DNA of 64,000 nt from Pseudomonas silesiensis (GTDB lineage: Bacteria; Pseudomonadota; Gammaproteobacteria; Pseudomonadales; Pseudomonadaceae): positions 1,566,001 to 1,630,000 of the forward strand of contig NZ_CP014870.1 of assembly GCF_001661075.1 (NCBI RefSeq), written 5' to 3'. Of the stretch, positions 55,944 through 64,000 are shown piece after piece (within the stretch, counting starts at the first letter, position 1; every line of letters starts with the position of its first letter). The notes beneath the pieces were generated by a model. The model did no database searches. It was not told where the DNA came from and worked only from the letters and a program-made list of their open reading frames with translations. A program made the position numbers and the translations under genes.

Positions 55944-57110
55944 ATGAATAAACGTCCACTGTATTTCGACTACGCCGCCACCACGCCGGTGGATGAGCGG
56001 GTCATCCAGGTCATGATCGAATGCCTGGGTTTCAACGGCAATTTCGGCAACCCGGCCTCCAGCGCCCATGCATTCGGCCAGCAGGCCCGGCAATCGGTCG
56101 AGCAGGCCCGGCGGCAGGTGGCGGAACTGGTCGGCGCCCAGGCGGAGCAGATCGTCTGGACCTCCGGCGCCACCGAATCGAACAATCTGGCCCTCAAGGG
56201 CGTGGCCCAGGCGCGCGGCGTGGGTGGCGGCCACATCATCACCAGCCAGATCGAGCACAAGGCCATTCTCGACACCGCGAAACAATTGCAGGACGCCGGT
56301 GTGGCAGTCACGTATCTGGCGCCCGACGCCGAAGGCCTGATTACCCCGCAAGCTGTCAGCGAGGCGATGCGCGAGGACACCTTTCTGGTCTCGCTGATGC
56401 TGGTCAACAACGAACTGGGCACCGTCAATGACATCCCGGCCATCGGCCGGATCGTGCATGCCCGCGATGCGCTGTTCCATGTCGACGCGGCGCAGGGCGC
56501 AGGCAAGGTTGCGATAGATCTGGCCGAATGGCCGGTGGACCTGATGTCGTTTTCCGCCCACAAGATTTATGGCCCCAAAGGCATTGGTGCGCTATATGTC
56601 GGCCCGCGCGCGCAGCAGCGCTTGCAGGCGCAGATCCACGGTGGCGGTCACGAAGGAGGCTTGCGCTCCGGTACGCTGGCGACTCACCAGATCGCCGCCA
56701 TGGGTGCGGCCTTCGCGTTGGCGGGGCAATTGTTCGATGAAGAAAAAGCCATGATCGAGCGTCTGCGTGGACGTCTGCTCGAACCGCTACTGGACATTCC
56801 CGGCGTTCGCCTCAATGGCAGCCCGAGCCAACGCATTCCCCATACCCTGAGCCTGACCTTCAACGAAGGCGGGTTCAGCTCTGTGGCGTTGAGCGCCACG
56901 ATCGCGTTTTCCGCGACCTCGGCCTGTAATTCCGCCAGCAATGCGCCCTCCCATGTGCTGCTGGCCCTGGGGCACGACGCCCGCTCGGCGAGCCGTACCA
57001 TCCGCTTGAGTCTGGGACGTTTCACCACCGAGCAGGATATTGATCAAGCGGTACACCTGATTAAATCGGCCTGCGCCAGTGCTCCGGCATTCTGGGCGAC
57101 AGGGCCATAA
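55944..57110 (+). CDS. Cysteine desulfurase, IscS/NifS-type
   Basis: A 388-residue PLP enzyme that liberates sulfur from cysteine. Signatures are FDYAATTPVDERVI at the start, VWTSGATESNNLALKG, MSFSAHKIYGPKGIGALYVG with the PLP Lys, HGGGHEGGLRSGT and the catalytic Cys328 in ATSACNSASNAPSHVLLALG. A standard IscS partner (iscR, iscU) is not beside it, so this is likely a second, stand-alone desulfurase. Length is normal. Confidence 0.93.
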   Translation: MNKRPLYFDYAATTPVDERVIQVMIECLGFNGNFGNPASSAHAFGQQARQSVEQARRQVAELVGAQAEQIVWTSGATESNNLALKGVAQARGVGGGHIITSQIEHKAILDTAKQLQDAGVAVTYLAPDAEGLITPQAVSEAMREDTFLVSLMLVNNELGTVNDIPAIGRIVHARDALFHVDAAQGAGKVAIDLAEWPVDLMSFSAHKIYGPKGIGALYVGPRAQQRLQAQIHGGGHEGGLRSGTLATHQIAAMGAAFALAGQLFDEEKAMIERLRGRLLEPLLDIPGVRLNGSPSQRIPHTLSLTFNEGGFSSVALSATIAFSATSACNSASNAPSHVLLALGHDARSASRTIRLSLGRFTTEQDIDQAVHLIKSACASAPAFWATGP

Positions 57111-57167
57111 AGCGCCGGCTTCGATCGGCACTCGACAATAATGATGAAGTGGTTAGCAGGAGACACG

Positions 57168-58976
57168 ATGAGTACGCAGCCTTCGATCAATGGATCGGTG
57201 CCCGAGCGCCTGGCGCACACCCGCGAGCTGATGAGCCGGGAGGGCATTCACGCTCTGCTGGTGCCGTCGGCCGACCCGCACCTGTCGGAATACCTGCCGG
57301 GCTATTGGCAAGGGCGGCAGTGGTTGTCCGGTTTCCATGGCTCGGTCGGCACACTGATCGTGACCAGGGAGTTTGCCGGAATCTGGGCAGACAGCCGTTA
57401 CTGGGAACAAGCGAGCAAGGAACTCCAGGGCAGCGGCATCGAACTGGTCAAGCTGCAGCCGGGTCAACCCGGCCCGCTGGACTGGCTGGCCGAGCAAACC
57501 CCGGAAGGCGGCGTCGTCGCGGTGGATGGTGCGGTGATGGCCGTGGCCTCGGCGCGTACCTTGGGTGGCAAGCTCGCAGAACGCGGCGCACGGCTGCGCA
57601 CCGATATCGATTTGTTAAGCGAAGTCTGGAGCGACCGCCCGAACCTGCCGAACGAGCCGATCTACCAACACTTACCGCCGCAGGCGACTGTCAGCCGCGG
57701 CGATAAACTCGCCAAGCTGCGCGAAGTAATGAAGGAGCGCAGTGCCGACTGGCATTTCATCGCCACCCTCGATGACATCGCCTGGCTGTTCAACCTGCGC
57801 GGCGGTGATGTGTCGTTCAACCCGGTGTTCGTCTCCTTCGCCTTGATCAGCCAGCAGCAGGCCACCTTGTTCGTCGCCCTGAGCAAAGTTGACAGCGAAC
57901 TGCGCGCAATCCTCGAACAGGACGGCGTGACCCTGCGTGATTACAGCGAAGTGGCCGAGGCCTTGCGGGGCGTGCCGAGCGGCGCCAGCCTGCTGGTCGA
58001 CCCGGCGCGGGTAACAGCGGGGTTGCTGGATAACCTGGGCAGCGGCGTCAAGCTGGTCGAGGGCCTGAACCCGACGACATTGGCCAAGTCGCAGAAAAGC
58101 CTGGCCGATGCCGGGCACATACGTCAGGCCATGGAACAGGACGGCGCGGCGCTGTGCGAATTCTTCGCCTGGCTGGAGTCGGCATGGGGCCGTGAGCGCA
58201 TTACCGAACTGACCATCGATGAACACCTGACCGCCGCGCGTACCCGACGTCCGGGTTATGTGTCGCTGAGCTTCAACACCATTGCCGCATTCAACGCCAA
58301 TGGCGCGATGCCGCACTACCACGCCACCGAGGAAGAGCACGCGGTGATCGAGGGCGACGGTCTGTTGCTGATCGATTCCGGCGGCCAATACCTGGGCGGC
58401 ACTACGGACATCACGCGGATGGTCCCGGTCGGCACGCCGACGGATGAGCAGAAACGCGATTGCACGCGGGTACTCAAAGGCGTGATTGCCTTGTCCCGGG
58501 CCCAATTCCCGAAAGGCATCCTGTCGCCCCTGCTGGATGCCATAGCTCGCGCGCCGATCTGGGCCGAAAGCGTTGACTACGGTCATGGCACCGGTCATGG
58601 CGTCGGCTACTTCCTTAACGTGCACGAAGGTCCGCAGGTCATCGCCTATCAGGCGGCAGCCGCGCCACAAACGGCCATGCAGCCGGGCATGATCACCTCC
58701 ATCGAACCGGGCACTTATCGTCCAGGCCGCTGGGGCGTACGGATCGAGAACCTGGTATTGAATCGCGAGGCGGGCAAGAGCGAATTTGGTGAGTTCCTGA
58801 AATTCGAGACCCTGACCTTGTGCCCGATCGACACTCGCTGCCTGGAACCGTCGCTGCTGACCGAAGATGAAAAACAGTGGTTCAACGCTTACCACGCCGA
58901 GGTGCGCGAACGCCTGAGCCCCTTGCTCGACGGTGCAGCCCTGGAGTGGTTGAACACCCGAACCGCGGCTATTTGA
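57168..58976 (+). CDS. Xaa-Pro aminopeptidase (aminopeptidase P family)
   Basis: A 602-residue M24B peptidase that cuts X-Pro bonds. Two N-terminal creatinase-like domains (about 1-315) precede the catalytic domain. Metal ligands are Asp in LLIDSGG and GGTTDITRMV, His in HGTGHGVGYFLN, Glu in MITSIEPGTYRPG and RIENLVL. This long three-domain form resembles eukaryotic XPNPEP1 rather than the 440-residue PepP. ATG 57168 with AGGAGA upstream is preferred to the longer frame. Its 3' end overlaps the convergent LysR gene by 8 bp. Confidence 0.93.
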   Translation: MSTQPSINGSVPERLAHTRELMSREGIHALLVPSADPHLSEYLPGYWQGRQWLSGFHGSVGTLIVTREFAGIWADSRYWEQASKELQGSGIELVKLQPGQPGPLDWLAEQTPEGGVVAVDGAVMAVASARTLGGKLAERGARLRTDIDLLSEVWSDRPNLPNEPIYQHLPPQATVSRGDKLAKLREVMKERSADWHFIATLDDIAWLFNLRGGDVSFNPVFVSFALISQQQATLFVALSKVDSELRAILEQDGVTLRDYSEVAEALRGVPSGASLLVDPARVTAGLLDNLGSGVKLVEGLNPTTLAKSQKSLADAGHIRQAMEQDGAALCEFFAWLESAWGRERITELTIDEHLTAARTRRPGYVSLSFNTIAAFNANGAMPHYHATEEEHAVIEGDGLLLIDSGGQYLGGTTDITRMVPVGTPTDEQKRDCTRVLKGVIALSRAQFPKGILSPLLDAIARAPIWAESVDYGHGTGHGVGYFLNVHEGPQVIAYQAAAAPQTAMQPGMITSIEPGTYRPGRWGVRIENLVLNREAGKSEFGEFLKFETLTLCPIDTRCLEPSLLTEDEKQWFNAYHAEVRERLSPLLDGAALEWLNTRTAAI

Positions 58977-59889
58977 TCGGCATGAGTTCAGGCGCTGTTG
59001 CCAGCGCCTCGCTCATGTAGTCGACAAAGGCTTTGACCCTGGCGGATTGGCGACGATTCGCCGGGGACACAGCATGAATCGGCAGCGATTGCGCGGTGTA
59101 ATCTTGCAAGATTGCCCTCACTCTTCCAGCCTTCAGATCCTCGCTGAACAGCCACACTGGCGACAGCGCAATGCCCAGCCCTCCCAACACCATCTCGCGA
59201 ATAGCCTCGGAATTGTTGCTTTGTGCGTTGCCCTTGATCCGCACTTCGTGGCGGTGGGCATCTTTCTCGTAAACCCAGAGGTTTTGACTGTTCAGCAGGT
59301 TGAACTGCAGGCAATTGTGCTCGCTCAGTGCTTCAGGTGTTTGCGGCTGGCCGTGTCGCGCCAGGTAGTCAGGCGCGGCAATGGTCACCCGGTGGGTGGT
59401 GCCTATAGGGCGGGCAATCAGGCCGCTGTCGTTGAGCTCGCCGATTCTGAACGTGACATCCAGTCCTTCGCTGACCAGGTCCAGATTCTGATCGCTCAGT
59501 TGCAGATCAATCTGCACCCGAGGGTACTGTTTGAGAAAGTCCGGGAGTCGCGAGGCAATCTGCAAGCGCCCAAAGCTCACGGATGAACCCACCCTCAGGT
59601 TACCGGCAACGGTTTCGCGCCCCGATTGAAAGCTGTGTTCTGCGGCGTCTACGGCTGCGAGGATTTGCCGGCATTCGGTGTAGTACCGCTGACCTTCATC
59701 GGTCAGGGACAGTTGTCGGGTGCTGCGGGAAATCAGTTTTCCACCCAAGTCGATTTCCAGTGCCCGCAGGACTTTGCTGATAGTTGGCTGACTGGTGTGC
59801 AATTCCCGGGCAACCGCGGAAAAGCTGCCGCGTTCGACCACCCGGACGAAGATCGCCATTGCGTTGAGTTTGTCCACGGGGTTTCCCAT
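58969..59889 (-). CDS. LysR-family transcriptional regulator
   Basis: A 306-residue regulator. The winged helix is at residues 8-66 (NAMAIFVRVVERGSFSAVAR, HTSQPTISKVLRALE), and the C-terminal co-inducer domain follows (GNLRVGSSVSFGRLQIASRL). The style is the CrgA-like subgroup, many of which control oxidoreductase genes. It is divergent from the MDR oxidoreductase gene, with about 103 bp between, so that gene is a likely target. Confidence 0.93.
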   Translation of the reverse strand: MGNPVDKLNAMAIFVRVVERGSFSAVARELHTSQPTISKVLRALEIDLGGKLISRSTRQLSLTDEGQRYYTECRQILAAVDAAEHSFQSGRETVAGNLRVGSSVSFGRLQIASRLPDFLKQYPRVQIDLQLSDQNLDLVSEGLDVTFRIGELNDSGLIARPIGTTHRVTIAAPDYLARHGQPQTPEALSEHNCLQFNLLNSQNLWVYEKDAHRHEVRIKGNAQSNNSEAIREMVLGGLGIALSPVWLFSEDLKAGRVRAILQDYTAQSLPIHAVSPANRRQSARVKAFVDYMSEALATAPELMPIK

Positions 59890-59992
59890 TCATGCCAAAG
59901 GGGCATGGTCACTATAGCCATATGACGTCTTATCGGCATGAGTGAGTTGACGGAAGATCGATTTCACAGCCACCTCTGATGGGATACGTGAA

Positions 59993-60991
59993 ATGACTGA
60001 CTCACTTGAAATGCGCGCTTTGATTGTCGATTCGGTGAATGCGCCACTGCGCCTGACCTCCATTCAACGACCTGTGCCTGGAACCGGGGAAGTGTTGGTC
60101 AGGATCAAGGCCAGCGGGCTGAACCCCCTGGACGGAAAAATCCGCTCGGGCCAGGCCGCTCACGCGCGTCAGCCACTGCCGGCGATTCTGGGCATGGACC
60201 TGGCGGGAACCGTCGAGGCGTTGGGGGAGGGCGTCAGCGACTGGAAGCCGGGTGATGAGGTTTATGCCCTGGCGACGGGTATTGGCGGTGCGCAGGGTTC
60301 ACTGGCTGAATACGCTGCGGTCGATGCGCGACTGCTGGCCCGTAAACCGGGCAACCTGAGTATGCGCGAGGCGGCGGCGATGCCATTGGTGTTGATCACG
60401 GCATGGGAAGGCCTGGTGGACCGGGCTCGGGTGCGGGCGGGTCAAAAGGTATTGATTCACGGTGGTGCTGGGGGTGTCGGCCATGTTGCGGTGCAGATAG
60501 CCCGGGCATTTGGAGCCGAGGTGTTTGCCACGGGTTCTGCTAAGCACAAGGCGGTCATCGAGAGTTTCGGCGCTACCTTTATCGATTATCGCAAGGTGTC
60601 GGTTGAAGAGTATGTAGCCGAGCATACGGCCGGGGAGGGCTTCGATATTGTCTACGACACAGTGGGTGGTGAAACACTGGATGCGTCCTTCAACGCCGCG
60701 CGGGTTTACGAAGGGCATGTGCTGAGTTGTCTCGGTTGGGGGCAACACAGTCTTGCACCCCTGTCGTTTCGCGGGGCGAGCTATTCCGGGGTGTTTACCT
60801 TGTTGCCCCTGCTGACTGGCAAGGGGCGGGAGCATCACGGGCAGATTCTTCGGGATGCGGCTCGGTTGATTGAAGCGGGGCAGCTACATCCTTTGCTCGA
60901 CCCCCGGCAATTTACGCTGCAAACCGCGGAGTTCGCCCATGAGCTGCTCGTTTCCGGCCCTGCTCAGGGGCGATTGGTCGTTGATATTTAA
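59993..60991 (+). CDS. Zinc-independent MDR oxidoreductase (quinone oxidoreductase-like)
   Basis: A 332-residue medium-chain dehydrogenase/reductase. The N-terminal GroES-like part has GLNPLDGKIRSGQAA and LGMDLAGTVEALGEGVSDWK; no zinc-binding Cys cluster is visible. The NADPH fold has GGAGGVGHVAVQIARAFGAE (about residues 156-175). It may reduce quinones or enals. It is divergent from the LysR regulator. Its end overlaps the convergent DsbA-like gene by four bases. Confidence 0.92.
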   Translation: MTDSLEMRALIVDSVNAPLRLTSIQRPVPGTGEVLVRIKASGLNPLDGKIRSGQAAHARQPLPAILGMDLAGTVEALGEGVSDWKPGDEVYALATGIGGAQGSLAEYAAVDARLLARKPGNLSMREAAAMPLVLITAWEGLVDRARVRAGQKVLIHGGAGGVGHVAVQIARAFGAEVFATGSAKHKAVIESFGATFIDYRKVSVEEYVAEHTAGEGFDIVYDTVGGETLDASFNAARVYEGHVLSCLGWGQHSLAPLSFRGASYSGVFTLLPLLTGKGREHHGQILRDAARLIEAGQLHPLLDPRQFTLQTAEFAHELLVSGPAQGRLVVDI

Positions 60992-61578
60992 CCCAGGGCT
61001 TCAAGCACGAACTCCAGCCGATCCTGGCCAAAGAACAACTCGTCACCGACAAACATGCTCGGTGCGCCGAATACACCCCGTTGCACCGCTTTATCGGTGT
61101 TGTCCTTGAGTGCGGCTTTTACTTGCTCATCGCCGGTCAAGGCCAGCACTTCATCCGGATCGAAGCCGTTCCGGGTCAGCACCGACGCGACCGTTGCCAG
61201 GTCATCGAGACTGCGGCCTTCAACCCAGAAGGCGTGGAACAGGCAGTCGATGAAGGCTTGAAAGTGTTCGGGATGGCGCAACTGCATGCCCGTGACGGCG
61301 CGCATGAGCATCAGGGTATTGATGGGAAAGTGCGGGTTGAACTTCAGTGGCACGCCGTAGCGCCGGGCATAGCGCTCCAGATCCTGAAACATATAGCGGC
61401 CCTTGGCCGGGATGGTCGCCGGGGAGGCGTTGCCGGTGGCTTTGAACACGCCGCCGAGCAGGATCGGAATGTAGATCAGGCGACTGTCGGTCTGCGCGCA
61501 GATTTTCGGCAGTTGGGTATAGGCCAGATAGGTCGCGGGGCTGCCGAGGTCGAAAAAGAACTCCAGGGTTTTGCTCAT
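60988..61578 (-). CDS. DsbA-fold 2-hydroxychromene-2-carboxylate isomerase-like protein
   Basis: A 196-residue cytosolic protein of the HCCA isomerase/kappa GST family: LEFFFDLGSPATYLAY has the glutathione Ser near the N terminus, MFQDLERYARRYGVPLKFNP the helical insert, and GVFGAPSMFVGDELFFGQDR the cis-Pro. Relatives isomerise 2-hydroxychromene-2-carboxylate or act on other ring compounds with glutathione. It lies 36 bp after the SDR gene on the same strand and may be co-transcribed. Confidence 0.9.
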   Translation of the reverse strand: MSKTLEFFFDLGSPATYLAYTQLPKICAQTDSRLIYIPILLGGVFKATGNASPATIPAKGRYMFQDLERYARRYGVPLKFNPHFPINTLMLMRAVTGMQLRHPEHFQAFIDCLFHAFWVEGRSLDDLATVASVLTRNGFDPDEVLALTGDEQVKAALKDNTDKAVQRGVFGAPSMFVGDELFFGQDRLEFVLEALG

Positions 61579-61614
61579 GGTCGATGTGCTCTGCTTATTA
61601 TTGTAGGGGAGGGC

Positions 61615-62343
61615 TTACCAACGCTCATTCCATGGACGCAGGTCCAGTTCGAAGGTCCAGGCATCCCGGGGCTGGCTGTGCAGGTACCAATAGTTCTCGG
61701 CGATGTGCTCGGGGTTGAGGATGCCGTCCTGCTCCTTGGTCGCGTATTTTTCCGGAAAGCTGTCACGGATGAAGTCGGTATCGATGGCGCCGTCAACGAC
61801 GACATGGGCGACGTGGATATTCATCGGGCCCAATTCCCGGGCCATACTTTGGGCCAGCGCGCGAATCCCGTGTTTGGCGCCGGCAAAGGCCGCAAACCCC
61901 GCCGCACCGCGCAAGCCAGCGGTGGCGCCGGTGAACAGGATGGTGCCGCGTTGACGCTTGGCCATGCGCTTGGCCACTTCACGGCCGTTGAGAAACCCCG
62001 AGAAGCAGGCCATTTCCCAGATCTTGAAATACTTGCGGGCGGTTTCTTCGAGAATGCTGCACGGCACATTGGCGCCGATGTTGAAGACGAACGCTTCAAT
62101 AGGCCCGATCTCGGTTTCGATCTGTTCGACCAGCGCAATCACCTCTTCTTCCTTGCGTGCATCGCAGGCGAATCCATGGGCTTGTGCGCCACCGGCCTGG
62201 ATGGCCTCCACCAGCGGCTGGATTTTGTCCGCGCTACGCCGAGTGACGCAGGCCACATAACCTTCCCGGGCAAAACGCTTGGCGATGGCACCGCCAGTGG
62301 CATCCCCTGCGCCGACAACCAGTACGACCTTCTTATTGTTCAT
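61615..62343 (-). CDS. Atypical short-chain dehydrogenase, catalytic Tyr replaced by Phe
   Basis: A 242-residue SDR. The cofactor loop is VVGAGDATGGAIAKRF (residues 9-24) and the acidic-basic pocket includes CVTRRSADK, suiting NADP. In the active site the usual Ser-Tyr-x3-Lys is TGATAG...AAFAGAK: Lys157 remains, the Tyr is Phe153 and the Ser is Ala/Thr. Normal SDR chemistry is thus unlikely. It is divergent from a TetR gene and precedes the DsbA-like gene, probably one operon. Confidence 0.88.
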   Translation of the reverse strand: MNNKKVVLVVGAGDATGGAIAKRFAREGYVACVTRRSADKIQPLVEAIQAGGAQAHGFACDARKEEEVIALVEQIETEIGPIEAFVFNIGANVPCSILEETARKYFKIWEMACFSGFLNGREVAKRMAKRQRGTILFTGATAGLRGAAGFAAFAGAKHGIRALAQSMARELGPMNIHVAHVVVDGAIDTDFIRDSFPEKYATKEQDGILNPEHIAENYWYLHSQPRDAWTFELDLRPWNERW

Positions 62344-62361
62344 CGGTAGATCCCTTTGATA

Positions 62362-62386
62362 AACGATCGTTAACTAAACGAACGTT
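62362..62386. promoter_or_regulatory. TetR-type operator between the SDR and TetR genes
   Basis: Two related sites, AACGATCGTT (a perfect 10-bp palindrome, 62362-62371) and AACGAACGTT (62377-62386), lie between the divergent starts. They are spaced 15 bases centre to centre. The motif is typical of TetR autoregulators. Confidence 0.65.
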
Positions 62387-62435
62387 ATGCTACGATTGGG
62401 CAGGCGTCAAGGCGATCAATTCTGAGGGCAAGGCA

Positions 62436-62996
62436 ATGCGTTACTCGGCCAGTCACAAGCTGGAAACCAAAGAAAAGCTGCTGCAAAGCAGTGCGGTATC
62501 GGCCAAGCAATCCGGTTTTTCAACGGTGGGTGTCGACGGCTTGATGAAAGCGATCGGCTTGAGTGGCGGGGCTTTTTACAGCCACTTTTCGTCGAAGGAT
62601 GAACTGTTCGCATCCATCGTCGAGCGCGAGTTGAGTCAAAGCCTGGCTCGGTTGGGGGCTGACCAGGATCGGGGCAAGCTTGAACGTTGCCTGAAGCATT
62701 ACCTGACCATGGCCCATGTCGAGCATCCGGGCTCCGGCTGTGCGTTACCGGCCCTGGGCGCGGAGATTGCCCGTTCGGACATCACGATTCGCCAGCAGGC
62801 GGAGCATTGGATTTGTCAGCTGCAGGCGAGTTGGGCGCAGGTCCTGGAGAGTGACAGCCTGGCCTGGGCGATCCTGTCGCAATGCATCGGTGCGTTGGTC
62901 GTGGCACGCATGTTGGCCACGCCAGATCTGCAGCGCAGGGTGCTGACGTCCAGTCATGAAGAGATTGGCCGTCAGATCGCAGGTCCGCGAACCTGA
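62436..62996 (+). CDS. TetR-family regulator
   Basis: A 186-residue TetR protein. The helix-turn-helix is GFSTVGVDGLMKAIGLSGGA followed by FYSHFSSKDELFASIV. The C-terminal domain (HPGSGCALPALGAEIAR) is of the kind seen in regulators of SDR/oxidoreductase genes. It is divergent from the SDR gene and probably represses itself and the SDR-DsbA unit through the two palindromes between them. Confidence 0.92.
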   Translation: MRYSASHKLETKEKLLQSSAVSAKQSGFSTVGVDGLMKAIGLSGGAFYSHFSSKDELFASIVERELSQSLARLGADQDRGKLERCLKHYLTMAHVEHPGSGCALPALGAEIARSDITIRQQAEHWICQLQASWAQVLESDSLAWAILSQCIGALVVARMLATPDLQRRVLTSSHEEIGRQIAGPRT

Positions 62997-63005
62997 CCAG
63001 GCGAC

Positions 63006-63287
63006 CTATTTGCAGATGACGATCATGCTGCGGCTGGTGTAGCCGGCAGGATTGAGCCCAAAAGGATAATCGCCTGGTTCTTCCACCGTGTCCCCCGACT
63101 TGGCGATGACCTTGTAACCCTTGGGCGCACACGAATTGGCAGCGCTGGTGTAGCACTTGTCCCAGGACGACGACAGCCCGGAACAGTTGATATGCAACCC
63201 TTTCTTGCCATGTTTGATGGTGGGTTTCGACGTCGCCGCGCAGCCCGCAACCGCCAGTATGGCGATCAGTATCAAAATTCGTTTCAT
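63006..63287 (-). CDS. Small lipoprotein, unknown function
   Basis: A 93-residue lipoprotein with signal MKRILILIAILAVAGCAATS and lipobox VAGC. The mature part contains HGKKGLHINCSGLSSSWDKC and YTSAANSCAPKGYKVIAKSG, with four Cys that may form disulfides, a pattern seen in several uncharacterised Pseudomonas and enterobacterial lipoproteins. The start at 63287 fits the signal; the longer frame upstream is not supported. It follows convergently after the TetR gene. Confidence 0.8.
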   Translation of the reverse strand: MKRILILIAILAVAGCAATSKPTIKHGKKGLHINCSGLSSSWDKCYTSAANSCAPKGYKVIAKSGDTVEEPGDYPFGLNPAGYTSRSMIVICK

Positions 63288-63458
63288 TACTGTCCTTATA
63301 GCGTCCCCGGATCTTGATGCCCGGGTCTTGCTGTATTCGCTTTCGCTGGAAGCGTCTCCGATATCCCTTTCCTGAAAAATCCATGTCTGGCACCGGGTTA
63401 CGGCTTTAAACATGGCCTAATTGCGCAGTAAATACCAGACCCTTGTCACAATCCGATA

Positions 63459-64000
63459 TCAATCCGCCACGACGGCAGGCTTCACGGCGTTGCCCATGGT
63501 CATGGTCGCACCGACTGACGCCAGGATAATGCACAGGATAGCCAGCCACTGTGACAACGAGAGGTATTCCTGGAGGAACAACAGGCCGGACAATGCGCCA
63601 ATCGCAGGTTCAATGCTCATCAGCGTGCCGAATGTCCGGGCCGGCATCCGGGTGAGGGCGACCATCTCCAGCGTATAGGGCAGTGCGCTAGACAACAGGG
63701 CGACGCCAATGGCTATGGGGATCAACGACGGTGTCAGCAGGGCGGCGCCAGCGTGGACGATGCCGATCGGAGCGACGAACAGTGCGGCGATCATCATCCC
63801 CAATGCTGCGGTCTGCACGCCATTGTCGGCCCCGGCTTTTTGCCCGAACAGGATGTACAGCGCCCAGCAGACACCCGCTCCCAAGGCATATCCGGCGCCG
63901 GCCAGATCGATACTGGCAGAGGCGGCTCCGGTCGGTATCAACAGCATCAGGCCGATGGCCGCCAAAGCGATCCACACAAAGTCGATGGCTCGCCGCGAGG
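63459..64000 (-). CDS. EamA/RhtA-family exporter, N-terminal part outside the window
   Basis: The frame is open to the window end, so only the C-terminal half (about 180 residues, five to six helices) is seen. It shows VCWALYILFGQKAG, TRMPARTFGTLMSIEPAIGA and LSQWLAILCIILASVGAT, the second EamA repeat as in the threonine/homoserine exporter RhtA. The first EamA repeat and start are outside. Assignment to RhtA rather than another EamA exporter is likely from MPARTFGTLMSIEPA but not certain. Confidence 0.87.
   Translation of the reverse strand, partial: SRRAIDFVWIALAAIGLMLLIPTGAASASIDLAGAGYALGAGVCWALYILFGQKAGADNGVQTAALGMMIAALFVAPIGIVHAGAALLTPSLIPIAIGVALLSSALPYTLEMVALTRMPARTFGTLMSIEPAIGALSGLLFLQEYLSLSQWLAILCIILASVGATMTMGNAVKPAVVAD

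Overview
The window is a 64 kb piece of a Pseudomonas chromosome, most likely from the P. fluorescens group. The evidence is the high-GC coding style, a complete first pyoverdine peptide synthetase (PvdL) beside its sigma factor PvdS, the pvdH/MbtH/fpv block, an atu (acyclic terpene) cluster, and many REP/REPIN hairpins of the GGGAGCGAGCTTGCTCGCGA type between genes. No rRNA, tRNA, CRISPR array, insertion sequence, prophage or integrase was seen.

Layout. 1-9142: the C-terminal part of an ammonium channel, a Kef-type antiporter, a glutaredoxin-like protein, a small gene behind a LexA box, an RluA-type pseudouridine synthase, a YgdI/R lipoprotein, the molybdenum cofactor genes mobA / moaB-moeA, a small coiled-coil membrane protein and a YegS lipid kinase. 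9262-12172: a CheV-type chemotaxis protein, a MOSC protein, PpnP and a DEDDh exonuclease. 12244-20627: atuA-(atuB remnant)-atuC-atuD-atuE-atuF with divergent atuR and two inverted operator copies. 20698-36693: a periplasmic binding protein, then pyoverdine genes: an IucB-type acyltransferase (PvdYII-like), pvdS and the 13 kb pvdL. 36900-44423: an alpha/beta hydrolase, a dsbD-tlpA-dsbG thiol redox operon, an AT-rich island with a hemopexin-repeat protein, and a two-component system. 44656-53417: a GNAT, pvdH, MbtH, then the opposite-strand operon fpvGHJKCDEF for removal and uptake of iron from ferripyoverdine. 53681-64000: a hydrolase remnant, a VOC protein, a lipoprotein, a LysE exporter, a cysteine desulfurase, aminopeptidase P, a LysR regulator with a divergent MDR oxidoreductase, a DsbA-like isomerase, an SDR lacking its catalytic Tyr with divergent TetR, a lipoprotein and a partial RhtA-like exporter.

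How the genes work together. PvdS is probably iron-repressed through a Fur-like box. It should then drive the acyltransferase gene, pvdL, pvdH and the MbtH gene: TAAAT-N16-CGT motifs occur exactly before three of these and with one mismatch before pvdL. PvdH makes diaminobutyrate, MbtH supports adenylation domains, and PvdL builds acyl-Glu-Tyr-Dab. Its third A domain reads as a clean Dab code by eye. The fpv operon then handles ferripyoverdine in the periplasm.

The most unusual points are a REPIN lying in frame inside fpvD, the near-complete loss of atuB with its start region retained, a hemopexin-repeat (photopexin-like) gene in an AT-rich patch, PvdS promoters laid over the stop codons of upstream genes, a REP pair in the pvdL leader, and a LexA box that decides the start of a small uncharacterised gene.
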